Positions 8,191-18,300 of a DNA stretch of 64,000 nt are shown piece after piece; the stretch's first letter is position 1, and the number at the start of each line of letters is the position of its first letter. A program made the position numbers and the translations under genes. A model generated the notes under the pieces. That model was not told the DNA's origin. It did not search any database and was given only the letters and a program-made list of their open reading frames with translations. Origin of the DNA: CAMASH01 sp041746635 (lineage in GTDB: Bacteria; Verrucomicrobiota; Verrucomicrobiia; Chthoniobacterales; Terrimicrobiaceae); the NCBI GenBank assembly GCA_041746635.1, contig JBGTGQ010000044.1, positions 1 to 64,000 of the forward strand. The letters are read 5' to 3'.

Positions 8191-8625
8191 CTAGCTCAAT
8201 TCGGCGCGATGGAAGAGGAACCAGTCGTCAAGGTTGTTCAGGTTCACCGCATCCTTAGGGCCGGAGGAGAGGGCGTTTTCCTTGAGGATGTCCTGGCGGG
8301 TTTCGTCGGCGTGAAGGTAGCCGGAGATGGCGGCGTTGAGCCGGGAGATCGTGTCGGCGTCGAGTTTCACTCCGGCCTGCTGCGCGATCCAAGCCTCAAA
8401 AGCGGGATAGGTCGGGCGTTTGGTGTGGACGAATTCCTTCACAGCGGCTTCTTCCACCCCAAGGGCGTCGAGCACCATGGAGTCGTAACCCTTGCCGCAA
8501 CCGGGATAGCCGTCGGCGAGTTTTTCCCGCGCTTCGAGGGAAAGTTTCAACCACAAACGTGGCAGGTGAAGAACGCCGAGGGGACCGGCGGTGCCGGAGC
8601 TGATGAGCGGTACGATTTTTGCCAT
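8191..8625 (-). CDS. DUF5069-like conserved protein
   Basis: A 144-residue soluble protein with the look of the DUF5069 family seen in Verrucomicrobiota: LGVLHLPRLWLKLSLEAREK, then LADGYPGCGKGYDSMVLDAL, and a C-terminal LDDWFLFHRAEL. No catalytic motif, signal peptide or membrane helix is visible. Its function is unknown. It stands alone, 66 bases from the neighbouring lipoprotein gene. Confidence 0.65.
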   Translation of the reverse strand: MAKIVPLISSGTAGPLGVLHLPRLWLKLSLEAREKLADGYPGCGKGYDSMVLDALGVEEAAVKEFVHTKRPTYPAFEAWIAQQAGVKLDADTISRLNAAISGYLHADETRQDILKENALSSGPKDAVNLNNLDDWFLFHRAELS

Positions 8626-8691
8626 GGTGGTAAAGGTTGCGGAACGTTAGGCCAGAGTGGGCCGGAGTTCAATGAGTGTTGGTGGAAGACA

Positions 8692-9189
8692 TCATCCGCG
8701 CTTCTCCACGCGGTCGTAGTATTCCTTCCAACCCTCTCCGCCGGCGGGGTTCACCCAAAAGCGGTTCGGGCCGTCGAAGGAAATCTCGATGCGCTCTTTG
8801 GTGCCGGCGGCGGGATCGCGCACGTCAATGCAGACGGATTTCTCGTCGGAGGCGGTGACCTCGTAGGGAAGGCTGACGCGGGCGGGCGGGCCGCCGTCCT
8901 TGGGCGGGAATTCGATCACGAGATAGGAGCGTTCGTATTTCACGACGAGGTCAAGATAGGGCGGGGCGGATTTCGTTTTGGCGACGGTGACGGTTTTCGG
9001 GACGAGCTTGGTTTTGCGGCTGCCTTTGCGGATTTTGACCGGCTGCATTTTGGTCACCTTGACCATTTCGACGGGCATGGGGACCTTGTTCGACTTCCAG
9101 GTGCCGCGCAGGCGTGGATCGCCCGTGGCGCAGCTGGTGAGCCACAATCCCACCGCGAGCGAGACGGCCAGAGGGGTGAATTTTCCCAT
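8692..9189 (-). CDS. Putative lipoprotein, unknown function
   Basis: The 165-residue product has an N-terminal signal with lipobox LTSC (cysteine near residue 20), so it should be lipid-anchored. The mature part is rich in lysine at residues 40-75, followed by a beta-rich region ending in FDGPNRFWVNPAGGEGWKEY. I recognise no family. It is divergent from the ion channel gene that begins 100 bases away. Confidence 0.7.
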   Translation of the reverse strand: MGKFTPLAVSLAVGLWLTSCATGDPRLRGTWKSNKVPMPVEMVKVTKMQPVKIRKGSRKTKLVPKTVTVAKTKSAPPYLDLVVKYERSYLVIEFPPKDGGPPARVSLPYEVTASDEKSVCIDVRDPAAGTKERIEISFDGPNRFWVNPAGGEGWKEYYDRVEKRG

Positions 9190-9289
9190 GCAGGGTCTAG
9201 CTTAGGCGGCAAATGGATGGACTTCAACCCGGCAAAGCGCCGGGGCTTTCCTGCTTGAACGCCAGGCACTTTACGGACATCTCTTCCCG

Positions 9290-10291
9290 GTGTTTTCCCG
9301 TTTTTTGCTCCCGCTCGTCATCGCCTTGAGCGGATGTCTGACGTCAGGCTTCGCCCAGGAAGTCGAAATATCCGCCCCCTCCAAACCCGTGGTGGTCAAG
9401 GCGGGGTTCTATCTGGTGGATTTAACCGGCATCCAAGAATCTTCCCAAACGTTCGATGCGGATTTTTACTTTGTTTTTGAGTGGATGGACCCGCGTTTGA
9501 AGTTCGAGGGCACCGGACCCAAGCTCTATTTGGAGGGAAAAGCGTCGGCGAAGTTAGAAGAGATCTGGTGGCCGCAGATCGAGTTCTTAAACACGTCCGA
9601 CAGTACCATCACCAACCAAGAGCTGGAAATCTCGCCCGATGGCATGGTGACTTATAATATCGGGGTGAGCGCAAAATTCCGCGGCACCTTCCGGTTGCGG
9701 AGGTTTCCCTTCGACCGGCAGACGCTGAATGTGAGAATCCAGTCCTTCGCCTTCACCAAGGACGAGGTGGTCTTCGAAGTCAACCCGGTGCTGACCGGCA
9801 TGGCGGAGCACATGGCCTACGAGGGTGTCACGCTGGAATCGGCTACGGCGGGGGTGGAGACGGTCGAAGTCAAGGGTTGGAATGAGATCTATTCGGAATT
9901 CCGCGTCAGTCTGGAGGTGGCGAGGAAATCCCAGTTTTATCTGTGGACCATCTTCGTGCCGGTGAGTCTGGTTTTCTTCATTTCCTGCACGGTGTTTCTC
10001 ATTCCGGTGGATCAACTGCACGACCGCGTGGGAATTACCCTTACCGCCATCCTGGCCTGCATCGCGACCCAATTCGCCATGAGCTTCAACCTCCCGCAAA
10101 TTTCCTACCTCACGCGGATCGATCTCTTTTTTGCCATTGCGTATGTGATGATGGGGCTGCAGGTCGTGATGAGCGCGATTGAGCGAAGGATTTTCCGTAC
10201 CCGGCCGCAGTTGGCGGAGAAATTGAACCTGGCGGTGCTCATCGTTTTTCCCTTGGTGTTCCTCGCCGCCTCCTGTTTGCTTCTGCGCTGA
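9290..10291 (+). CDS. Pentameric ligand-gated ion channel (Cys-loop superfamily homologue)
   Basis: The 333-residue protein has a signal peptide (about 1-22), an extracellular beta-sandwich domain (25-212) and four membrane helices: M1 about 214-238 with the conserved proline (FVPVSLVF), pore-lining M2 about 245-267, M3 about 277-297, and M4 about 313-332. The loop segment FPFDRQTL at 139-146 corresponds to the FPFDxQ hallmark of the Cys-loop, without the flanking cysteines, as in bacterial GLIC and ELIC. The start is a GTG at 9290. It would form a homopentameric inner-membrane channel; the ligand cannot be read from sequence. A methyltransferase gene begins 2 bases after its stop. Confidence 0.88.
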   Translation: MFSRFLLPLVIALSGCLTSGFAQEVEISAPSKPVVVKAGFYLVDLTGIQESSQTFDADFYFVFEWMDPRLKFEGTGPKLYLEGKASAKLEEIWWPQIEFLNTSDSTITNQELEISPDGMVTYNIGVSAKFRGTFRLRRFPFDRQTLNVRIQSFAFTKDEVVFEVNPVLTGMAEHMAYEGVTLESATAGVETVEVKGWNEIYSEFRVSLEVARKSQFYLWTIFVPVSLVFFISCTVFLIPVDQLHDRVGITLTAILACIATQFAMSFNLPQISYLTRIDLFFAIAYVMMGLQVVMSAIERRIFRTRPQLAEKLNLAVLIVFPLVFLAASCLLLR

Positions 10292-10293
10292 AT

Positions 10294-10968
10294 ATGGAAG
10301 AAATTCTCATCGAATCCCCCGACGGCAGCGTGGTCGAAACGCGTGAGTCGCCGGCCCGATGGCAAAAGCAGGGTGATGCGGTCGAGCCAATTAGCATGGA
10401 TTGGTTGCTCGCGGAAGAACACCACCGCATTTACGGGCGGCCTTGGATCCTGGGCCGGTTTTATAGGGATTTTTTAGTAGCCCACGGTCTCGTACCAAGT
10501 GACCGCGTGCTGGATCTCGGCTGCGGGGCGGGGAGGGTGGGCATCTGGCTCATTCCGTATCTGGAGAAGGGACGGTACTTTGGCATTGATTGGCATCTAA
10601 AAAGCCTGGCGGCTTTCGCGCGCTACGAGGCAAGGCTGCACAACCTGGCCCACAAAGCGCCGCGGCTCATGCTTAGCGCCAATTTCGACGTGGATCGCTT
10701 CGGTGAAACCTTCGACGTGGCGCTCGATTTTTACGTGACCCGGCATTTAACCCTGGAGCAGACTGAGGCGGCTTACCGGAAAGTTCGGGCGGTGTTGGGA
10801 AGTAGCGGACGTTTTTTTCTGCCCCACGCTCCGCAAATGGACGAGGCGATGCTTGCCCGGCTTGGCTTTGTCGTGATCGAATCCGAAAACGCGAGCTATC
10901 CGCTACTCGGCGAAAGCACGAAGGACATGCTGAGCACGGACCACTGGCATATCCTGCGTGCAGTGTGA
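10294..10968 (+). CDS. Class I SAM-dependent methyltransferase
   Basis: The 224-residue protein has motif I VLDLGCGAG at 72-80, a following acidic position in YFGIDWH, and a later segment FDVALDFYVTRHLTLEQTEA typical of small-molecule methyltransferases. There is no signal peptide or membrane helix. The gene follows the ion channel gene by 2 bases and is probably cotranscribed with it, but nothing shows a shared function. Substrate unknown. Confidence 0.8.
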   Translation: MEEILIESPDGSVVETRESPARWQKQGDAVEPISMDWLLAEEHHRIYGRPWILGRFYRDFLVAHGLVPSDRVLDLGCGAGRVGIWLIPYLEKGRYFGIDWHLKSLAAFARYEARLHNLAHKAPRLMLSANFDVDRFGETFDVALDFYVTRHLTLEQTEAAYRKVRAVLGSSGRFFLPHAPQMDEAMLARLGFVVIESENASYPLLGESTKDMLSTDHWHILRAV

Positions 10969-11092
10969 GGGCATAATCCCATTCGAGATTCTCCCAGTAG
11001 CATGGGCATCGAGTCCATCGGGACTAATCACACTCTTCCTTTCTTGCTTTTTGAAAAATCAATCCCACTCTATTTCGCCAGTCCCTCCACTT

Positions 11093-12190
11093 ATGAAAAA
11101 AATTCTTCTCTTAGCCATGGTGCTGGGGGGAATTCCCTGCGCGGACCTGCGGGCGGAAAGTCCGTTTACGCCGATCCTGCAAACTTATAATGATAATCCT
11201 GCGGTCTATGCGAGTCGCAGCGGGTTGGATCGCTGGATCGCCAATCGGAAAAGGGAGCTGGATCGCAACAGCCTGATCGCGCAGACTACCGCCGGGCCTA
11301 TCGAGTACATCAGGCGCGGTTCGGGGCCGGCGGTTATCTGCCTGCACGGTGCCTTCGGAGGCTATGATGCCTCGCTCCAACTCGCCGAGTCCTTGGCTAA
11401 CCGATTTACTGCTTTCGCGGTTTCCCGCCCTGGGTACCTTCGCACTCCGCTTTCCGTGGGAGAATCGCCGGAAGAACAGGCCGATGCCATGATCGCACTG
11501 ATGAATCGCCTCGGTATCCGCAAAGCCGCCGTGATCGGCTTCTCCGCCGGCAGCCTGACGGCCTTTCAAATGGCGGCCCGGCATCCGGATCGAATATGGG
11601 CATGCGTCCTTCAGGGGGTGGGAGCACTACCCGGCGACTTCGAGCCTGGCGGCACCTACGATCAGTTGCGGGCAGTGGTGGCGGACGATGACTTGGTCGA
11701 GTCCTTGGATCGGGCCTCCTGGTTTCTCTACGACATAGCCCGCGCAGATATCCGCACGGCGGCGGATCTGGTTCTGCCCGACGATGTGCTGGAGGGGTTT
11801 CCCGCGGCCGAACTCATGCAACGAATCCGCTACGTGAAGGCGATCCCCCAACAAAGCAAATTCCTTCGCACCTTCGTTTTCAGCCTGGGTCCCTACAGCC
11901 TTCGCCGGGAGGGTGACTTCAACGATATCAAGGACGACATTTCCATCGACCCCTGGCAGAGTTGGGTGGACGCCGGAGTGCCGCAAGCCGTGACCGTGCC
12001 CGTTCAAATTATTCAGGCCGTATGGGACGGCAGCGGGAACTACGCGGAAGCGCGGGATCTCATTGCGCCGAATATTCCCAATAGCGAATTGGTGACGGTG
12101 CAGGGATGTGGACACTTTGTCTGGATGGGGAGAAACACCTATACGTGGGAAAACAGGATGCGGGTGTTTCTCAGAAGCCACCGGCCCTAA
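11093..12190 (+). CDS. Secreted alpha/beta hydrolase
   Basis: The ATG at 11093 gives a 365-residue protein with a signal peptide (MKKILLLAMVLGGIPC ... AES). An oxyanion-hole-type LHGAFGG lies at 84-90, the nucleophile elbow GFSAG at 149-153 (Ser151), and a C-terminal catalytic histidine candidate in GCGHFVW (His341). The acid is probably in VWDGSGN near residue 311. This is a standard esterase/lipase-like fold exported to the periplasm or outside. The frame is open upstream of 11093 but that part does not look coding. Confidence 0.8.
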   Translation: MKKILLLAMVLGGIPCADLRAESPFTPILQTYNDNPAVYASRSGLDRWIANRKRELDRNSLIAQTTAGPIEYIRRGSGPAVICLHGAFGGYDASLQLAESLANRFTAFAVSRPGYLRTPLSVGESPEEQADAMIALMNRLGIRKAAVIGFSAGSLTAFQMAARHPDRIWACVLQGVGALPGDFEPGGTYDQLRAVVADDDLVESLDRASWFLYDIARADIRTAADLVLPDDVLEGFPAAELMQRIRYVKAIPQQSKFLRTFVFSLGPYSLRREGDFNDIKDDISIDPWQSWVDAGVPQAVTVPVQIIQAVWDGSGNYAEARDLIAPNIPNSELVTVQGCGHFVWMGRNTYTWENRMRVFLRSHRP

Positions 12191-12215
12191 ACCCCGCACG
12201 GCCAGCCGATGAGCT

Positions 12216-13949
12216 TCACGGCCTAACTGCCAGTACCGTTTCGATTTTTCCCAAGGGAAGAGTGTTGACCACATCTTCTTTCGTCAGCCAGCCCTTGCGG
12301 GCGATGTGAATACCGAAAATCAAATCCTGGATTCCCGCGGTGGAGTGGGCGTCGGGGTTGATGGCGCATTTCACGCCTTTTTCCTGGGCCAGCGGCCACC
12401 AACGCCAGTCCATGTCGAGGCGGCGGGAATTGGCGTTGAGTTCGATGATTGTGCCGGTGGCCGCGGCGGCTTCGATCACGGCGGGAATGTTCACCTTGTA
12501 GGGCTCTCGAGTGAGGAGAAGGCGACCGGTGAGGTGGCCGAGCATGGTGACGCGGGGGTTGGAAATGGCCTTGATGATGCGGTCGGTCATTTCCTTTTCG
12601 GAGAGGGTGAAAGAGGCGTGGACGGAGGCGACGACGTAGTCGAGCTGGGCTAAGACCTCGTCGGAAAAGTCCAGCGAGCCGTCTTTTTTGATGTCGCACT
12701 CGGTGCCGGAGAAAAGCCGGAAGCCGCCCTGCTCCTCGTTGAGTTTTTTAATATCCGCGACCTGGGCCAGGAGGCGTTTTTCGTCGAGACCGTTGGCTTG
12801 GACGGAGCTTTTGCTGTGGTCGGCGATGCCGAGATATTGCAGGCCGAGGTCGCGGGCGGCCGCGGCCATATCCGCGAGGGAGGCGCGGCCATCGCTGGCA
12901 GTGGTGTGGCAGTGGAAGGTGCCGCGCAGATTCGGCCACTCGATGAGGGTGGGAAGTTCGCCGTTTTCCGCTGCGGCGATTTCCCCGCGATCTTCGCGCA
13001 ACTCGGGTTCGACGTAGGCCAGCCCGAGGGCCTTGTAGAGATCGCCCTCGGTCTGGACGGCGGGAATTGGCTCCTTGAGTTTGCGGCCCTCCGCTTCGCT
13101 GAAACGATATTCGTTGAGCGACCAGCCGCGTTCGAGCGCACGGGAACGCATCCTCACGTTGTGCTCCTTGCTGCCGGTGAAATAGTTTAGGGCAAACGGA
13201 TATTCCCCGCTGGTGACCACGCGCAGGTCGCACTGGATGCCATTTTTGAGCAGGACGCTCGATTTGGTCTCGCCGTGGGCGAGGATGGATTCGACGAGCG
13301 GGTGACTGACGAAATCGGCGGAGACCTCCGCGGGCTGGCGGGTCGAAACGATGAAATCGAGATCACGCACGATTTCTTTTTTGCGCCGGTAGCTGCCCGC
13401 GATCTGCACGAGGGTCACGCGCGGATGGCTGCGCAGGTCTTCGAGAAGCACTTCGGCCAGCGCGGTGACATCGCCGAGGCGGAACTGGCCCGCGCTCTTT
13501 TTGTGCTGCTCGATGGACTGGAGGATATTAGCGGCGGTTTTTTCTCCGAAGCCCGGCAATGCGGCCACGGTGCCGTTCTGGCAGGAGCGTTCGAGTTTGG
13601 TGAGCGAATGGATATCGAGCTGTTCGTAGAGCAGCTTGATCTTCTTCGCGCCCAGACCTTGCAGCTCGAACAGACTGAAAATATCGGGCGGGAATTCCTC
13701 GCGCAGAGTGTCGTAATAATCGAGCTTCCCGGTGGTGACGAGGGTGGTGATTTTTTCCGCGATGGCCTTGCCGATGCCGTCGATTTCCTCGAGACGTTTT
13801 TTTTCCACGAGTTTGGCAATATCCTCCGTGAGGGTCTCCAAGGCGCGGGCCGCGTTGGTGTAGGCGCGGATTTTGAAAGGGTTCTCGCCCTTGAGTTCGA
13901 GCAGGAGCGCGATGTGCTCGAGGACCTCTCCGACTTCGTTTGCGCTCAC
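12216..13949 (-). CDS. polX: DNA polymerase/3'-5' exonuclease PolX
   Basis: A 577-residue protein of normal PolX length. It has N-terminal helix-hairpin-helix repeats (IDGIGKAIAEKI, LQGLGAKKIKLLYEQ, LPGFGEKTAANIL), a family X polymerase core with GSYRR at 185-189, metal-binding D197/D199 (RDLDFI) and D241, and a C-terminal PHP nuclease domain beginning FHCHTTASDGR at 345. It fills short gaps in base-excision repair. The start is a GTG at 13949 that overlaps the gdhA stop (GTGA), so the two genes are coupled, gdhA first. Confidence 0.93.
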   Translation of the reverse strand: MSANEVGEVLEHIALLLELKGENPFKIRAYTNAARALETLTEDIAKLVEKKRLEEIDGIGKAIAEKITTLVTTGKLDYYDTLREEFPPDIFSLFELQGLGAKKIKLLYEQLDIHSLTKLERSCQNGTVAALPGFGEKTAANILQSIEQHKKSAGQFRLGDVTALAEVLLEDLRSHPRVTLVQIAGSYRRKKEIVRDLDFIVSTRQPAEVSADFVSHPLVESILAHGETKSSVLLKNGIQCDLRVVTSGEYPFALNYFTGSKEHNVRMRSRALERGWSLNEYRFSEAEGRKLKEPIPAVQTEGDLYKALGLAYVEPELREDRGEIAAAENGELPTLIEWPNLRGTFHCHTTASDGRASLADMAAAARDLGLQYLGIADHSKSSVQANGLDEKRLLAQVADIKKLNEEQGGFRLFSGTECDIKKDGSLDFSDEVLAQLDYVVASVHASFTLSEKEMTDRIIKAISNPRVTMLGHLTGRLLLTREPYKVNIPAVIEAAAATGTIIELNANSRRLDMDWRWWPLAQEKGVKCAINPDAHSTAGIQDLIFGIHIARKGWLTKEDVVNTLPLGKIETVLAVRP

Positions 13950-15232
13950 GGAAAAATTCCCCGGGCCTGCCGTGCCGCCAACACGCGCTCGATGCCAATA
14001 GAGAGCGCGGCGGTGCGATGCGGGATTTTGCGTTCCTTGGAGCGTTTGATCACGGCGGTAAAGGCGGTATCCAGGATGCGGTACAGGCGGTCGGCGGTTT
14101 CCACGTCGGACCACAGAAAATTTTGCAAATCCTGCACCCACTCGAAATACGACACGATCACGCCGCCCGAGTTGCAGAGAATGTCGGGAATGACGAAGAT
14201 CTCATCCCACCGCTGATTGAGAATCTCATCCGCTTCCGGGGTGGTCGGGCCGTTGGCCGCCTCGGCCAGAATGCGACAGCGCAGTTTGCCGGCATTTTCG
14301 CCGGTGATGACCCGCTCGATGGCGGCAGGCACCAACACGTCACAGGGCATGGTGAGAAGCTCCGTCGGGTCCACCCGTTCGCCTTCGGCAAAATCGCGCA
14401 ACGTCCCATGCAGGGCGACATGGCGGTCGGCGGCGGCAACATCGAGGCCCTTGGCATCGTAAATCGCGGCGGTGTGGTCGCTCAGGCCGACGATTTTCAT
14501 GCCCGACTTGAAAGCCAGCCCGCCCGCCGTGACCGAGCCGACATTTCCAAAACCCTGCACGATGGCCGTGCAGCCGCCGGGAGGGATTTTCAGATGATCC
14601 AACGCGCGCTCAATGAGAAAAACAACACCCCGCCCGGTCGCCTCGCGGCGTCCGGCCACGCCGCCTAGGGAAACAGGCTTGCCGGTGACGATCTCCCCGG
14701 CGGCATAACCGACATGAACGGAATACGTGTCCATGAACCACGCCATGATCTGCTCGTTGGTGCCCATGTCCGGCGCCATCACGTCCATGTGGGGACCGAC
14801 GAAGGGAATCATTTCCTGCATGTAGCGGCGGGAGACGAGTTCGAGTTCCCGTTTACTCAGCGAGGCGGGAGCGACCCTGACGCCGCCCTTGGCGCCGCCG
14901 TAGGGCAGTCCGGTCAGCGCGCATTTCCAGCTCATCCAGATGGCCAGAGCCGCGCACTCTCCGATGGTAAGGCTGGCGGAAAAGCGCGTGCCTCCCTTGG
15001 TCGGGCCCACCGCCAGATGATGCTGCACCCGGTAGCCGTGAAAAACCTCCACCGAACCATCGTCACGATGGATCGGCAGGGCCACCGACACCGCACGCTT
15101 GGGGTAAATGAGCCGCTCGCGATGGCCGGGTGCGATTTCCAGATAGTCGGCGATGATTTCAAACTGCTGCTTCGCCATTTGGAAGACCGGATCAGAATAG
15201 ATCGGATCGGAGGAGAACTCGCCGTTGGCCAT
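13946..15232 (-). CDS. gdhA: Glu/Leu/Phe/Val dehydrogenase (glutamate dehydrogenase)
   Basis: The 428-residue protein is a hexameric-type glutamate dehydrogenase: VGPTKGGTRF, SWKCALTGLPYGGAKGG with catalytic Lys115, PDMGTNEQIMAWFMDTY, and a Rossmann GFGNVGSV motif. It interconverts glutamate and 2-oxoglutarate plus ammonium. Length fits the NAD-linked class. It is the first gene of a coupled gdhA-polX pair, a pairing without an obvious functional reason. Confidence 0.92.
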   Translation of the reverse strand: MANGEFSSDPIYSDPVFQMAKQQFEIIADYLEIAPGHRERLIYPKRAVSVALPIHRDDGSVEVFHGYRVQHHLAVGPTKGGTRFSASLTIGECAALAIWMSWKCALTGLPYGGAKGGVRVAPASLSKRELELVSRRYMQEMIPFVGPHMDVMAPDMGTNEQIMAWFMDTYSVHVGYAAGEIVTGKPVSLGGVAGRREATGRGVVFLIERALDHLKIPPGGCTAIVQGFGNVGSVTAGGLAFKSGMKIVGLSDHTAAIYDAKGLDVAAADRHVALHGTLRDFAEGERVDPTELLTMPCDVLVPAAIERVITGENAGKLRCRILAEAANGPTTPEADEILNQRWDEIFVIPDILCNSGGVIVSYFEWVQDLQNFLWSDVETADRLYRILDTAFTAVIKRSKERKIPHRTAALSIGIERVLAARQARGIFP

Positions 15233-15252
15233 AGGTGAATAGGATAGTCAAT

Positions 15253-15348
15253 CGCGCGCGGCGCGCGAAGAAAAAGCGCATGTTTGGAGGGTTGCGGGTT
15301 GACTCGCCTCCGGCTCGGATCTTCGCTGCGCTCCGGTTCTCGCAACCC
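15253..15348. repeat. Palindromic intergenic repeat between addA and gdhA
   Basis: GGGTTGCG at 15289-15296 pairs with CGCAACCC at 15341-15348, enclosing CGGCTCGGATCTTCGCTGCG and CTCCGG. A similar core (GCTCGGATCTTCGCGGCGC) recurs near 38812. A GC-only palindrome (GCGCGCGGCGCGC) lies at 15253-15265. It is next to the addA stop codon and might end transcription, but it has no T-run. Confidence 0.5.
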
Positions 15349-15351
15349 AGT

Positions 15352-18300
15352 TTATTTAGCAAGTGCGGCAAGGGCCGGCCGGCCTCCGTCTTCCACCGTC
15401 TGTATCCGGCCGCTTTTCACGGAAACCAAAAAGGCGCTGATTTTTTCCCTGGGAAAACCGGTCAGGGCAGCCAGGCTTTTTCGATAAAGATTCATTTGTT
15501 CGCGGTACGCTTCCCCGATTTCCCCGGTGTCCGTTTTGTAGTCAAAAAGTTCGGCCCGGTCGGGATAAATCACAGCCCGGTCGAAAACCCCGCTGATCCA
15601 GCGTCCCTCCACAAAAACATCAAACGCCTGCTCGCGCCATAAGGCGTGGGTTTGCGCCGGGCGGGTGTAGAGGCGCTGGGCGGCTGAGGATTTCAAAAAA
15701 TCCCGCACCAATTTTCGCGCCGCAGGTGAGAGCGAGTCGAAGTCCGGAAGATCTTCGTCCACCCAAGTGATGAGGGCGAGGGCTTGATGCACCGCCGTTC
15801 CGGTCGTGAGAGCCTTGTTGCCCGCGATGAGCGTGGCCGCGTCTCTCCGGGAGGGAACGGTCGGAAGCGAAGGCGAAGCGGGGCGCGCCTCGATTTGGGG
15901 TTTGCCGGTGAGGGCGATGATCGCCAGCGGTTGGCGTGCGGGCGTGGCGCGCGCGTCCTCGCGGTACCAGTCCGCATTACCGGCCAGAAAATCCCCGCCG
16001 CCGTGGGGCAGGCTTTCGTGCAACAGGCGGTTGAACGTTTTCACGTTGCTGGATTCCTTTAGTCTCTCGCTGAAAACATAAACGGCGCGCCGGGCCCGCG
16101 TGGCGGCGACGTATTGCCCGCAGAGATTTTCATACGTGTCCTCCGCCAGGGCCTTCTCGTAAGCCACACTGAGCACAGGGTCTGCGGCGCAGACCGCCTT
16201 CGCCGGCAAATCAAGTCCCCAGCGAATTCCGCCGCCGCCTTCGCTGTGTAAATAGACTGGGGCATCGTCGCGCAAGCTGGCCAGAGCTCCATCACCGGCG
16301 TCCGGCAGCACGACCATGTCGAAGTCGAGGCCCTTCGCGGCGTGGACGGTCAACACCCGCACCACTCCGGCGGCGGGATCGTCCATGGAGGAGCGATTTT
16401 GCAGAGCCAGGACCAGCTCATCAATCGTTCCACCGCAATGCGCGGAATCAAAGTCGGCCGCCGCAGCCAGGAAATCCCCGGCGCGGCCGACGGCAAAAGC
16501 ATGGCCGGTCACCGGCAGATTTTTTACCCACTGTCCGATGGCGCCGGCGAAGCCCTGCTCGCGAATCAGGCGCAGAGTGGTCAGCCGAAATTTTTCGAAA
16601 TCGCCTCCCGTGAGCACCCAGAGTGGAGTCATTTCCACGTGGCGAAGGGAAAAAGTGTCTGCCGGATGCGCGATGGCCCGCAGCAGAGAAAGCAAGGCGG
16701 CGCCGAGGTCGTTGTCTGTGCAGGGATTGAAGCGTCCTTCCGACCGGGCTTCGATGCCCGCATGACGCAGAGCCTCGATCACGGAGGCGGCGCGGGCGTT
16801 GGTCTGGACCAGCACGCCGCAGGTGAAGCCGCGCCCGAGAGGGTCGATTTCGCTGATCAAGCGGGCCGCCTCAGCATCCAGGGTTTCGCGTTTTCCCTCG
16901 TCGCCGATTTCCAGACTGCGCCAGAGAAAGCATCCGCGGTCCCGCGTGACATCGTGGGGTTTGTGTTCCCGCCAGGCACTTTGCCAGCGGTCGAGGGTTT
17001 TTTGGGGAAAGCCCAAGTCCGCCTGCAAACGCCCAAGATGGGCGGGATCGAAGAGGGCGTTGACCGTTTCAAGAATTTCCGGCACGGAGCGCCGCGAGAT
17101 GTCCAGCGCCTCAGCAATGTCAATGCGCTGCGTGCCGGAGGCGTTGTAATGCTCGGCAATCTCGTCGAACAGCCACGGATCGCCGCCGCGCCACGTGTAG
17201 ATGGCCTGCTTCGTGTCGCCCACGTAAAAAAACGACCGCCGTCCCGTGTCGCTTTGCACGACTTCGTCCACCAGATTGCGCAGGGCTTGCCATTGCAGGC
17301 GGCTGGTGTCCTGAAACTCGTCCAACAGCCAGTGGTCGTAGGTGGCATCGAGCCGGAAATCCATCTGTTGCCGATCGAACGACCGCCCCGCGCCGCCGCC
17401 CCACACCGCGCCTTCCGCCGCCGCCAGCAAGCCGGTGATGTCGGCAAAGGTCAGCCGCCCCGCTTGACGCACGAGCTCCTGATAAGGTTGCTCGAACCGC
17501 GCCACCAAATCGTAAAGCGCGCGCGACCGTGCCAGGCGACCCTCGAGTTCGATGCGCAAAATGCCGCGGCCCAGTGACGCGACCATGAGACGTTCGCGCG
17601 AGGAAAAGGCAAAGCGTTTCGTGCGGAAAACCGTGAGATAAAATCCCCCGGGGTCCTTGGCGGCTGCGGGCGGATCAAGGGCCCGCAGGGCGAACTTCAC
17701 CGCCCGCTCTGGCACGGTTGATCCCGGACGCAGCGCGCGGATCTCTTTGAAGAGACTTTCCCAATGTCGGCGATACTCGTCCTCCATGTCCGCATGGCTC
17801 TCGAAGACAAGCCGCTCGAAGGAATTGGTCAGGGCCGGAAGATTTTCTTCGGTCAGCAACGCGCAACCCTCCGGCCAGATGGTGGAAGGTTCGCCCCAGC
17901 GGCGGTCGGTCGGGGTCATGAGAAATCCCTCATGGAGCGCGTCAATTTCCCGACTTAAGGCCTCGGTGACGTTGCGTCCCTCGCTGTTGCGGTTTTGCTG
18001 GCGGATGAGATCGAGAAACGCGGCGAAGGCTTCGTCATCAGCCTGACCGCGAAACAGCGCGTCCAGCGCCTCGCGGCGCGCAAGGTCGAGCGCATGGCCA
18101 TCCATGATCGTGATCTCGCCCGCCAGTCCGCACTCGAAGGGAAACGCCCGCACCATGCGGCCGAAAAAGCTGTCGAGCGTGCCCAGCGCGAGGCGGGGCA
18201 TTTTTTCGATGAGCTGACGCAAATGCGCAGCGCATTCGGCGGCGGAGAGACCGGATTCTGCGTCACCCGCGACCGTGCCCTCGCGCAATCTTTGGAAAAT

